From Proteus vulgaris (GTDB lineage: Bacteria; Pseudomonadota; Gammaproteobacteria; Enterobacterales; Enterobacteriaceae): DNA of 64,000 bases. The DNA is taken from NCBI RefSeq assembly GCF_023100685.1, contig NZ_CP090064.1, positions 2,108,001 to 2,172,000 on the forward strand, in the 5' to 3' direction. How positions within the stretch are numbered: position 1 is the first letter of the stretch; every line of letters starts with the position of its first letter. The notes beneath the pieces are model-generated. The model had not been told where the DNA came from. It did no database searches and was given only the letters and a program-made list of their open reading frames with translations. Positions 27,111 to 35,538 of the stretch are shown piece by piece. A program made the translations under genes and the position numbers.

Positions 27111-29300
27111 ATGTTGCTACTACCTCAAACAATACATTGTCCAAATAAGCAATTAAAAAATTATTGGAAATGTGGCTATTCTTTTGTTTTACCGACATTA
27201 ATTTCACTAAGCGTGATGTCACCTTCTTTCGCATCAGAAAATATTGAAAAAATTATTGTTACTTCTGCGCCAAGTTCGTCGTCTGATGCACAACCTTACG
27301 GATATGTTGCAAAACAACAGACAACGGCAACTAAAAGTGATGCCACTTTATTAGAAGCACCACAAATGGTTTCTGTTGTTAATCGTAGCCAGCTAGATAA
27401 CTTGCCCTCTGAATCTATTAGTCAAGCATTACGTTATAGCTCAGGGGTTGTGAGTGAAAAATTTGGCGCTTTTGGAAGCGGTATTGATTATTCAAAAATG
27501 CGCGGATTTGATGCTGATTATTATTTAGATGGCTTAAGAATGCTTGGTAATAGTGGTATTTGGGCGCCACAGATTGATAGTTGGAGTTTAGAAAGTATTG
27601 AAGCCGTACATGGCCCGGCATCTGCCTTATATGGACAAGGTGGTGCAGGTGGCGTGATTAATATGACATCGCGTCGCCCTTCCGCAGAAACGCAACACCA
27701 AGTGCAATTACAAGCGGGTAATAATAAAAATCATGGTATTAAATTTGATACCACATCAGCTCTTAATGAGGATGAAACATGGTTATATCGTGTTTCAGGG
27801 TTAGCGCTTGAACAAGAGTCGCAAATTCCCTCTTCTCGTCAAACTCGTTTTCTTATTTCACCGGCTATCACTTGGAAACCGAATGATGCACTGAGTTGGA
27901 CAATATTGGGACAATATCAAAAAGAGCCTCGCCTAGGTTACTACAATACGCTACCGGCTCAAGCATTAGGTTTATTACCGAATCCTAATGGTAAAGTTGA
28001 TCCTAATCGAAATTATAATAATCAAAGTCATGATAATTCACATCGTAAACAACAGTCGTTAACTTCATTGTTTGAATATGAATTGTCCCCACAGTGGCAA
28101 TTTAAGCAAAACACTCGTTTTATGAAGGTTGATACGGAAATAAGCCGTGACTATACCCGTGGTTTTTTACCTGGTGATCGCTTATTAACTGCGGTTTATC
28201 AGGAAGCACCAAGTAAATCAGAAACATGGGTAACTGATTCACAATTAATTGGTAAATTAGCAACATGGGATATCAATCATACTGTGATGGCTGGTTTTGA
28301 TTACCAGCATGGCTATATGACAAAAGATTGGTGGGGCTCACAAACGGTTAGTTTTGATCCGTGGGCATCACATCACAAGCCTGATTTTGAGCCTTACCCG
28401 GTTTCTCGTACTTCCACAAAACAACAATTTGATCGCTATGGATACTACTTACAAGATCACTTGCGTTGGCAGCAATGGAATTTATTACTCAGTGGCCGTT
28501 ATGACAGTGCGGACTTAGATACACATAATCAAATATCAGGTACGACACAGCAAAGCCATAACACAGCATGGAGTCATCGTGTTGGTTTAAGTTATCAATT
28601 TAATAATGGGTTCTCACCATGGATAAGTACATCTGATAGTTTTGATCCTGTATTGGGCACTGATGCAGATGGAAAAGCTTTTATTCCAATGAAATCAAAA
28701 CAATATGAAGCAGGCGTTAAATATCAAAATCCTGAGTTAACACAACTGGTTAGTGTTTCTGTATATCAATTAACCCAAGAAAATGTCACAACACATAATC
28801 CTAGAAATCCTGATTATTATCAGCAATCAGGTGAAATTCGTTCTCGTGGACTTGAGTTTGAAAGTAAATTAGTGCTAACGCCACAAGTTAATATGATGCT
28901 CAATTATGCCTATCTTCATAATATTGTGACATCGACTAGCGATCCAACCACCTTAAATAAACATCCTGTTCAAGTACCTACTCATACGGGATCTGCATGG
29001 ATAGATTATCGTTTCCATCAGCCTTATTTAGACGGTGCATTATTAGGTGCGGGTGTCCGTTATTTAGGTTCAACTTACGGCGATAATACAAATACATTTA
29101 AAGTACCCGCAGTATGGTTAGGGGATGTGAGTTTCCGCTACCAATTATCGGCAATTAATCGTGAATTACAGGGTTTAGAATTAGGATTAACTGTCAGCAA
29201 TATCACGAATAAATCCTATGTTTCTAGCTGTACTAGTTCGACTTATTGCAGTGTGGGAAGCGACCGTGTTGTGCTTGGTGTCCTCAATTACTATTTTTAG
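27111..29300 (+). CDS. TonB-dependent siderophore receptor 1 (FhuA/FcuA type)
   Basis: 729 aa from the ATG at 27111 (GGGATC at suitable spacing). The upstream in-frame ATG at 27060 lies within the predicted -10 region and is unlikely. A long N-terminal extension precedes the signal hydrophobic core (ending SPSFA). Plug motifs: EAPQMVSVVNRSQL, MRGFDADYYLDGLR, VHGPASALYGQGGAGGVINMTS; barrel with YGxYLQDHLRW-type segments and a C-terminal aromatic (LNYYF). It resembles receptors for ferric hydroxamates. Operon with a binding protein (gap 3 bases) and a SUMF1-fold gene. Fur box upstream. Confidence 0.87.
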   Translation: MLLLPQTIHCPNKQLKNYWKCGYSFVLPTLISLSVMSPSFASENIEKIIVTSAPSSSSDAQPYGYVAKQQTTATKSDATLLEAPQMVSVVNRSQLDNLPSESISQALRYSSGVVSEKFGAFGSGIDYSKMRGFDADYYLDGLRMLGNSGIWAPQIDSWSLESIEAVHGPASALYGQGGAGGVINMTSRRPSAETQHQVQLQAGNNKNHGIKFDTTSALNEDETWLYRVSGLALEQESQIPSSRQTRFLISPAITWKPNDALSWTILGQYQKEPRLGYYNTLPAQALGLLPNPNGKVDPNRNYNNQSHDNSHRKQQSLTSLFEYELSPQWQFKQNTRFMKVDTEISRDYTRGFLPGDRLLTAVYQEAPSKSETWVTDSQLIGKLATWDINHTVMAGFDYQHGYMTKDWWGSQTVSFDPWASHHKPDFEPYPVSRTSTKQQFDRYGYYLQDHLRWQQWNLLLSGRYDSADLDTHNQISGTTQQSHNTAWSHRVGLSYQFNNGFSPWISTSDSFDPVLGTDADGKAFIPMKSKQYEAGVKYQNPELTQLVSVSVYQLTQENVTTHNPRNPDYYQQSGEIRSRGLEFESKLVLTPQVNMMLNYAYLHNIVTSTSDPTTLNKHPVQVPTHTGSAWIDYRFHQPYLDGALLGAGVRYLGSTYGDNTNTFKVPAVWLGDVSFRYQLSAINRELQGLELGLTVSNITNKSYVSSCTSSTYCSVGSDRVVLGVLNYYF

Positions 29301-29303
29301 GAA

Positions 29304-30464
29304 ATGAACATGGATAACTATCGACGTTCATTACTAAAAGGTGCCAGTGCATTATCGTTACTATTAGCAAGCCCTTTTCCTGTTTATGCAAAACCAAAAC
29401 AGAGAGAAATCGTTGACATTCTGGGAAGAGAAATTGTATTACCACAAGAATTAACACGTATTTATGTGGCAGATAGTGGGTTATTTTTACTTTATGCTTC
29501 ATTAAATGAAGGCGCTCTTTATGAGCGCCTTATCGGGATGCCTTCTGCATTTCGTACCGCCGACTTAAGTTTATATCATCAATATACGCGAGCATTCCCC
29601 CAATTATTGGCATTACCTGAATTTACGGCTATGTCGAGTGGGCATTTTAATAGTGAGAAACTTATCGCGCTAAAACCTGATGTCATTATTGTGGCGGTTG
29701 GAACTTATCGTGCAATTAGTGTTAATGGTGTGCTGGATTTATTAACGAAAGCGAATATTCCTGTTGTGGTGTTTGATTTGAGTATCGACCCACTTAATAA
29801 CACGCCAATTAGCACATCTATTATGGGGAATTTACTGGGTAATATTTCACAAAGCCAAGCCATGAATCAATTTCGTGAAAAACAACTCACTTATATTTCT
29901 CAGCAATTAGGAAAAAAAACATTTAAACGCCCTAATGTGTTATTTGAACGAGCAGCGGGCTTTACACCTGAGTGTTGTCTTTCTTATGGCAATGGCAGTA
30001 TGGGACAAATGCTACAAAATGCAGGTGGGCAAAACTTAGGTTCAGAATATATAAAAGGCACTTATGGGGTTTTGAACCAAGAAACGGTGATTTATGCCAA
30101 ACCCGATAAAATTTTTTTAACAGGGGCTGATTGGAGTGGCTATAACCCGTCAGGTGATTGGATTAACTTAGGGCCTGGTGCAAATTTAGATTTGGCAAAA
30201 CAGCAACTTGAAATTTTAATGCAACGGCTTGCCTACAAAACACTCGATGCGGTTAAAAATAAACAAGTATATGCCCTTTGGCATTCATTTTATGACAGCC
30301 CTTTTGGTTTTATTGCAATCTTACAAATGGCTAAATGGCTACACCCTGATCGCTTTTCTCACCTCGATGTAGACACTATTTTTTATGATTACCATACTCA
30401 ATTTTTACCTGTGAAATGGGAAACGGGCTATTGGGTAACATTACTTGATCAAGATAAGGAATAA
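29304..30464 (+). CDS. Iron-siderophore ABC transporter binding protein with Tat-like signal
   Basis: 386 aa. The N-terminus MDNYRRSLLKGASALSLLLA contains a twin-arginine motif (RRSLLK), so export as a folded protein by Tat is likely. Class III binding-protein fold: VDILGREIVLPQELTRIYVAD, ALKPDVIIVAV in the N-lobe, GQMLQNAGGQNLGSEYIKG linking to the C-lobe. Longer than FhuD (about 300 aa). It should receive the substrate of receptor 1. No permease is encoded next to it; the only one in the island is FhuB-like 5 kb downstream. Confidence 0.85.
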   Translation: MNMDNYRRSLLKGASALSLLLASPFPVYAKPKQREIVDILGREIVLPQELTRIYVADSGLFLLYASLNEGALYERLIGMPSAFRTADLSLYHQYTRAFPQLLALPEFTAMSSGHFNSEKLIALKPDVIIVAVGTYRAISVNGVLDLLTKANIPVVVFDLSIDPLNNTPISTSIMGNLLGNISQSQAMNQFREKQLTYISQQLGKKTFKRPNVLFERAAGFTPECCLSYGNGSMGQMLQNAGGQNLGSEYIKGTYGVLNQETVIYAKPDKIFLTGADWSGYNPSGDWINLGPGANLDLAKQQLEILMQRLAYKTLDAVKNKQVYALWHSFYDSPFGFIAILQMAKWLHPDRFSHLDVDTIFYDYHTQFLPVKWETGYWVTLLDQDKE

Positions 30465-30466
30465 TC

Positions 30467-31588
30467 ATGTTTGATATCTATTCACCCGATCCTTTACGGG
30501 CAAAAGTTGAGTCACAGTCAGCAGGAAAAAGAACTATTTTATACTCAGCAAAAGGCCAACCTAACTATATGTACGTTGTTCCTTATTTTCGATTAAATGA
30601 GGTATCAGATAATCTTGATGATACTATTCACTCTGCATTTATTGTAAATGAAAAAGTTAAGAATGGATTTTTCTATGCGTGTTACCCCGCTTCATTGCAT
30701 CAAGGTGAGTTGTTAAGTTTGCCTAACCAAAAACCGGCGACATTATTAGATTTATTGAGTTTTCAGCAATATGCACAACATACAGGGCGGGGATTTCATT
30801 TAAGTACCCATGCAGAATGGGCTGCTTTAATGCTGTGGTGTCGCCACCACAATATGATTGAAGATGGCAATACAGATTATGGACGAAGTTTTCTTCATCC
30901 AGAGCAATCTGTTAATCGCGTTGATGGTAAAGAAGCTGGTGATACTGACTTTACTACAGGTGATCCCACGACAATAACAGGACCGCAATGGTCGAATTGG
31001 TATCATGATAATAGTGAGTTTGGTATTAGTGATTTATGTGGCAACCTTTGGGAATGGCAAAGCGGTATGCAATTAAATGCCGGAGAAATACAGATAATTA
31101 AAGATAATGATTCAGTATTCTGTGGTGATCCCTCTGTAACAGAGCAATGGCATTCAATAGCATTATCAACGGGGCAATTATTGCCCATCAATCATCCCGA
31201 TAGCGCAAAATACGATGCCCCTTCAGATCATTGTGACAAAAATGCAGGCACTCCCATTTTATCAACTTCAATAAAACACTATAACGGCACACCAACAGAT
31301 AATGGTTATCCTGCGGGATTAATGGATGGTGATTTTAATGCAATAACAGCAGAAAATAGTATTGAAATACCTACATTATTTAAAGAATTAGGATTATATC
31401 CAGCAATAAACCAACAGGACAATGATCAGGTTTATTTACGAAATTATGGTCAACGCTCTTTAATGCGCGGAGGGGCTTGGTATTCACAACAAGCTGCAGG
31501 TATGCGAACTTTGTGTTTAAGCCACAATGCATCACATCGCAGCACTTCTGTCGGTGGTCGCCTTGCTTGGATTGATACAACCAGTTAA
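30467..31588 (+). CDS. SUMF1/formylglycine-generating-enzyme-fold protein in a siderophore operon
   Basis: 373 aa, no signal peptide. Start follows the binding-protein stop by 2 bases with AAGGA upstream, so it is co-translated. Landmarks: YVVPYFRLNEV (36-46), HLSTHAEWAALMLW (111-124), GNLWEWQSG (192-200), and RGGAWYS near 334 leading to GGRLAW at 363-368. This is the C-type-lectin-like FGE/SUMF1 fold, in the subtype often found in tailed-phage proteins and in targets of diversity-generating retroelements, and distantly shared with PvdO and EgtB. The paired cysteines needed for formylglycine formation are not evident, so catalysis is unproven. Siderophore or iron-complex binding or processing is inference from context. 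Confidence 0.7.
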   Translation: MFDIYSPDPLRAKVESQSAGKRTILYSAKGQPNYMYVVPYFRLNEVSDNLDDTIHSAFIVNEKVKNGFFYACYPASLHQGELLSLPNQKPATLLDLLSFQQYAQHTGRGFHLSTHAEWAALMLWCRHHNMIEDGNTDYGRSFLHPEQSVNRVDGKEAGDTDFTTGDPTTITGPQWSNWYHDNSEFGISDLCGNLWEWQSGMQLNAGEIQIIKDNDSVFCGDPSVTEQWHSIALSTGQLLPINHPDSAKYDAPSDHCDKNAGTPILSTSIKHYNGTPTDNGYPAGLMDGDFNAITAENSIEIPTLFKELGLYPAINQQDNDQVYLRNYGQRSLMRGGAWYSQQAAGMRTLCLSHNASHRSTSVGGRLAWIDTTS

Positions 31589-31665
31589 TTAATCTAAAAA
31601 ATTATTATTTATAGACATTTTTGCATAAATTAATTTACCTTAGTATCGATTGCATGAATAATAGT

Positions 31666-31684
31666 GCTAATAGTAATCATTATT
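31666..31684. promoter_or_regulatory. Fur box before siderophore receptor 2
   Basis: 15 of 19 positions match the Fur consensus, including the unbroken TAATCATTAT half. It lies 15 bases before the chosen GTG start, which argues against starts further upstream. Confidence 0.75.
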
Positions 31685-31699
31685 ATTCGGTGGCTTATT

Positions 31700-33784
31700 G
31701 TGATTAATCTTTATGCATTTAAATTAAAACCGGTGGCATTGCTCTGTTCTGCCACCCTTCCTTTTGTTTTGGCTACACAGGCTTTTGCAGAAGAAGCAGT
31801 AAAGACAGAACAAGTAGAAAAGCTTGTCGTTAGTGCTCAAGCATTAAAAGTAAATACTAGTTTGCAAGAAACGCCTAAATCCGTTTCTGTCATTTCTCAA
31901 AAAGATCTCGAAATACATGCGCCTCAAAAACTTGATGAAGCTTTACGTTATACGTCAGGTGTCGTTTCTCAACCCTTTGGTGCCGATAACGATACTGACT
32001 GGCTTCGTGTGCGCGGTTTTGAAGCTGCAACGTATTTAGATAACAGTCGTCTCTTTCGTGATGGTTATTATACATGGCTACTTGAACCTTATGGTTTTGA
32101 ACAAATTGAAGTTGTAAAAGGTGCTTCAGCTGTATTATTTGGTGAATCTACACCTGGTGGTGCTGTTAACGTAGTACAAAAGAAACCCAGCTTTAAACCC
32201 CAAAATGAAGTATTTCTTGAAGTTGGAAATAATGATCAACGTGGGTTAGGTTTTGATGTTTCAAGTGCCACGGATGATAAACGTGTGCGCTATCGCCTTG
32301 TTGGGTTAATGAAAAAATCAGACGGAGAATTATCTCACACAGATAGTGAGCGTATTTATCTGGCACCAAGTGTTGCGATTAACTTGACTGACGATACATC
32401 ATTGACGTTTATGGCAACTTATTTGCATGATGATGGCACACCAACTAACCCGTTCTTTCCTGCCGCAGGCACTTTGATTTCATCTCCTTTTGGTAAAATT
32501 AAGCCTTCAACAAATTTAGGTGAACCAGGTTACGATAAGTATAAACGTACTCAAATTTCAGCGGGTTATTTATTAGAAAGTAATATCAATGATGTTTGGC
32601 GTTTTTCTCAACGTCTAAATTATGATTATAACGATCTGTTATTGCGTAGCGTTTATGCCTTCCCTAATTCAGATATTACCGCAACAGAACTGAATCGTGG
32701 CATCGTTTTCCGTGATGGTAAAAACCAAAGTATCTCTTTTGATAATAATGTTGTTGGTGAATGGGATACAGATAATTTCGAGCATACATTATTAGCGGGT
32801 GCTGAATTGCAATATCACCAAACTAAAGGTGATGAACAAGATAATTACAATTTTGGTACGATTAATCCGTGGAACCCTGTTTACGGTAAATATATTCCTC
32901 TTGATCCTGCTAATAATGTCAATCGCACCATCGACAAAACACAATATAGCCTTTATTCACAGTATCAAACCAAATTTGATAGTCGCTGGGTTGCAGTAGC
33001 CGGTGTACGTCAAGATTGGGTAAAAACAGAAAATAAAGCACAAACAAAAAATGAGGACAAATCACGTACCGATAGTGAGTTTAGCCTCAATGCAGGATTA
33101 ATGTATCTAGCCGATAATGGTCTCTCTCCTTATGTGAGCTATTCTGAGTCTTTTGAGGTGATGAGCACTATCGACCCTGCGACGAAAGATCTGTATAAAC
33201 CGTTAAAAGGCGATCAAATTGAGGCAGGGATAAAGTACACACCTGATTTTATGGATGGTTACTTTAATATTGCCTGGTTTGATATCACACAAAAAAATGC
33301 TCTTGTAGCAAACCCAACGACTTCTGTTTCAACACAAACTGGTAAAGTGACATCAAAAGGTGTTGAAGTAACAAGTGAAATGCAATTAACGGAACGTTTT
33401 GCATTAAAAGCCAATTATACCTATACCGATATGCAAACTGATGACACAGGTAATAAAGGTAAACAACAAGCAGGTTTAATTCCTAAACATACCGCATCTG
33501 CTTGGGGTAACTACACTATTCCAATTACTGGAACTCAAGATTTAACCTTAGGAACAGGTGTTCGTTATTTAGGTAAATCTAAAGATAATCCTAAGAGTAG
33601 TGATTTAACTGTACCAAGTGCAACATTATGGGATATGGCTGCAATCTATAACGTCAATACACAGTGGCAATTACAGTTAAATATCAACAATATTCTTGAT
33701 AAAGAATATCTCTCTGGTTGTGATTATTACTGTTATTACGGTCAATCCCGTTCTGTTTTATTGAATGCTAAATATCGCTGGTAA
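31700..33784 (+). CDS. TonB-dependent siderophore receptor 2 (FhuA-like position)
   Basis: 694 aa from a GTG start (GGTGG 6 bases upstream); the longer open frame overlaps the Fur box. Signal peptide ends TQAFA. Plug motifs: ETPKSVSVISQKDL, LRVRGFEAATYLDNSRL, VKGASAVLFGESTPGGAVNVVQKKP; barrel ending in LNAKYRW. The distal position of a CDYYCYYG Cys pair near the C-terminus is typical of FhuA-family receptors. The next three genes are fhuC-, fhuD- and fhuB-like, the E. coli fhuACDB order, so a hydroxamate siderophore is the probable ligand; the exact one cannot be read. Confidence 0.87.
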   Translation: MINLYAFKLKPVALLCSATLPFVLATQAFAEEAVKTEQVEKLVVSAQALKVNTSLQETPKSVSVISQKDLEIHAPQKLDEALRYTSGVVSQPFGADNDTDWLRVRGFEAATYLDNSRLFRDGYYTWLLEPYGFEQIEVVKGASAVLFGESTPGGAVNVVQKKPSFKPQNEVFLEVGNNDQRGLGFDVSSATDDKRVRYRLVGLMKKSDGELSHTDSERIYLAPSVAINLTDDTSLTFMATYLHDDGTPTNPFFPAAGTLISSPFGKIKPSTNLGEPGYDKYKRTQISAGYLLESNINDVWRFSQRLNYDYNDLLLRSVYAFPNSDITATELNRGIVFRDGKNQSISFDNNVVGEWDTDNFEHTLLAGAELQYHQTKGDEQDNYNFGTINPWNPVYGKYIPLDPANNVNRTIDKTQYSLYSQYQTKFDSRWVAVAGVRQDWVKTENKAQTKNEDKSRTDSEFSLNAGLMYLADNGLSPYVSYSESFEVMSTIDPATKDLYKPLKGDQIEAGIKYTPDFMDGYFNIAWFDITQKNALVANPTTSVSTQTGKVTSKGVEVTSEMQLTERFALKANYTYTDMQTDDTGNKGKQQAGLIPKHTASAWGNYTIPITGTQDLTLGTGVRYLGKSKDNPKSSDLTVPSATLWDMAAIYNVNTQWQLQLNINNILDKEYLSGCDYYCYYGQSRSVLLNAKYRW

Positions 33785-33794
33785 ATTTTTCTTA

Positions 33795-33833
33795 TTCCTC
33801 CATTTATTGCTCATCGTACAATAAATGGGGGAA
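33795..33833 (+). terminator. Intra-operon hairpin between receptor 2 and fhuC
   Basis: 15-base stem TTCCTCCATTTATTG / CAATAAATGGGGGAA (one wobble) with a 9-base loop, followed by an AT-rich but not pure T tract. It probably attenuates or processes the message so that the receptor is made in excess of the transporter. Confidence 0.65.
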
Positions 33834-33856
33834 TATTATTTTATAAATGAGTGACC

Positions 33857-34639
33857 ATGTTTGAACTCTCAAATATTCAAATGGATCGCGGTGGACGTAC
33901 TATTTTATCAATCCCCTCACTGCGTATTTCAGATTCTGGGTTAACTATTGTGCTCGGTCATAATGGTTCAGGTAAATCGACTTTAGTCAGTTTATTATCT
34001 GGTCAGCAAGCCCCAGATAGTGGAAATATTACACTGAATAATTGCAATATCTCACACTATAAACCACGTGACCTAGCTAAACAGATAGCCTTTCTTCCTC
34101 AAAAACTTCCTGCTTCTGCAGGATTAACAGTAAGAGAATTAGTGCGTTTAGGCCGTTTTCCTTGGCGTGGAACATTAGGCCGTTGGAATAAAAAAGATGA
34201 TGAAATAATCACAACAGCAATGGTAAAAGCGGGAGTTCTGCCCTTTGCAGACACACTCGCTGATGATTTATCTGGTGGTGAACGTCAACGTGCTTGGGTT
34301 GCAATGTTACTGGCTCAACAATCACCCATTTTAATTTTAGATGAACCTACTTCTGCTTTAGATATACATCATCAATATCAACTAATGGAACTCTTAAGTG
34401 AGCTAAATCAAACTCAACATGTTGGTATTATTGTTATTTTGCATGATCTCAACCTTGCCTTGCGTTATGCCACTCATATTATCGCGCTTAAAAAAGGGAA
34501 AATTGCATTTGAAGGTGAAGCCTCTCTACTTTTTGATGATGAGCGACTTTCAGCACTTTATGAAACACCTATTAAGCTGATTGAACACCCTGATAATCAA
34601 GGTTTACAACAACATAAGGTGGCAGTGGTATGCGTGTAA
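33857..34639 (+). CDS. fhuC: Ferric-hydroxamate ABC transporter ATPase (FhuC-like)
   Basis: 260 aa. I use the ATG at 33857; a GTG two codons earlier is the alternative. Walker A GHNGSGKST (34-42), Q-loop in FLPQKLP, signature LSGGERQRAW, Walker B ILILDEPTSALD, switch histidine in ILHDLNLALRY. This is the FecE/FhuC subgroup that powers siderophore uptake. It overlaps fhuD by 10 bases, and fhuD overlaps fhuB, so the three are one translation unit. Confidence 0.9.
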   Translation: MFELSNIQMDRGGRTILSIPSLRISDSGLTIVLGHNGSGKSTLVSLLSGQQAPDSGNITLNNCNISHYKPRDLAKQIAFLPQKLPASAGLTVRELVRLGRFPWRGTLGRWNKKDDEIITTAMVKAGVLPFADTLADDLSGGERQRAWVAMLLAQQSPILILDEPTSALDIHHQYQLMELLSELNQTQHVGIIVILHDLNLALRYATHIIALKKGKIAFEGEASLLFDDERLSALYETPIKLIEHPDNQGLQQHKVAVVCV

Positions 34640-35538
34640 TATTACAAAAAATAGTTAGATTTCTGCCTTTTTGTCTGGCTATTTTATTTATCACTCCCCT
34701 TGTTAATGCTGCGCAAAATAGCAATAAAATACCCCAACGTATTATTGTTTTAGATTGGGATTTACTGGAACAAATATTGACACTTGATGTTATTCCTGTG
34801 GGGGCAACTGAAATTGCTGGGTATAACCAATGGGTAGCTCACCCTGTTGCTCCAAATACTATTGAAGAAGTGGGTATGCGAGCAGAGCCTAATTTAGAAA
34901 AAATGGCATCGTTAAAGCCAGATCTTATTTTGGCATCAAGTTCACAACAAGATTTATTGCCTGTATTAAAAACTATTGCCCCTGTCGTATATCTGCCTAA
35001 CTTCTCTCGTCAAGATAATGCCGCAGAAGTTGCTTTGGCGCATTTTAATACCCTAGCCTCTATTTTAGGAAAAACAGCGCTTGCACAAAAAAAGTTAGCG
35101 GAAATGGATAGCACTTTTACACAATTAAAGAGCAAATTACAGCAAGCATTTATTACATTACCTGAAGTGGAAGTGATCCGTTTTTCTACATTAACATCTG
35201 TTTTTTTGTACACCGAAAATTCAACAACTGAATATGTAGTTAATAAGTTAGGTCTAAAATCTGCCATATCATTACCTCCTCAACCTTGGGGAATTGATCA
35301 GCGAAGAATGAATATATTGCAGCATATTAGACAAGGATATGTTCTTTATATGTTGCCATTCCCTGATGAAAGTAAACTGCAAAAATCCGTGTTATGGCAA
35401 GCCATGCCATTTGTACAGAATGGGCATTTTCATTCAGTGAAACCAGTATGGAATTATGGTGGAGTGGCATCATTAACGTTAATGGCTGAAGCTATTACAG
35501 AAAGTTTATTAGATATGGCACAGAATAATGAACATTAA
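34630..35538 (+). CDS. fhuD: Ferric-hydroxamate binding protein (FhuD-like)
   Basis: 302 aa with a Sec signal peptide (about 1-28, ending LVNAA). Class III binding fold with RIIVLDWDLLEQILTLDVIPVG, VGMRAEPNLEKMASLKPDLIL and the C-terminal block LWQAMPFVQNGHFHSV that parallels E. coli FhuD (LWQAMPFVRAGRFQRV). E. coli FhuD uses a Tat-type signal; this one does not. It delivers ferric hydroxamates to FhuB. Translationally coupled on both sides. Confidence 0.9.
   Translation: MRVILQKIVRFLPFCLAILFITPLVNAAQNSNKIPQRIIVLDWDLLEQILTLDVIPVGATEIAGYNQWVAHPVAPNTIEEVGMRAEPNLEKMASLKPDLILASSSQQDLLPVLKTIAPVVYLPNFSRQDNAAEVALAHFNTLASILGKTALAQKKLAEMDSTFTQLKSKLQQAFITLPEVEVIRFSTLTSVFLYTENSTTEYVVNKLGLKSAISLPPQPWGIDQRRMNILQHIRQGYVLYMLPFPDESKLQKSVLWQAMPFVQNGHFHSVKPVWNYGGVASLTLMAEAITESLLDMAQNNEH

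Noticed and set aside
30467..31588. A diversity-generating retroelement using the FGE-fold gene as target
   Set aside because: The C-terminus resembles variable regions of such targets, but no reverse transcriptase, template repeat or accessory gene is present in the window.
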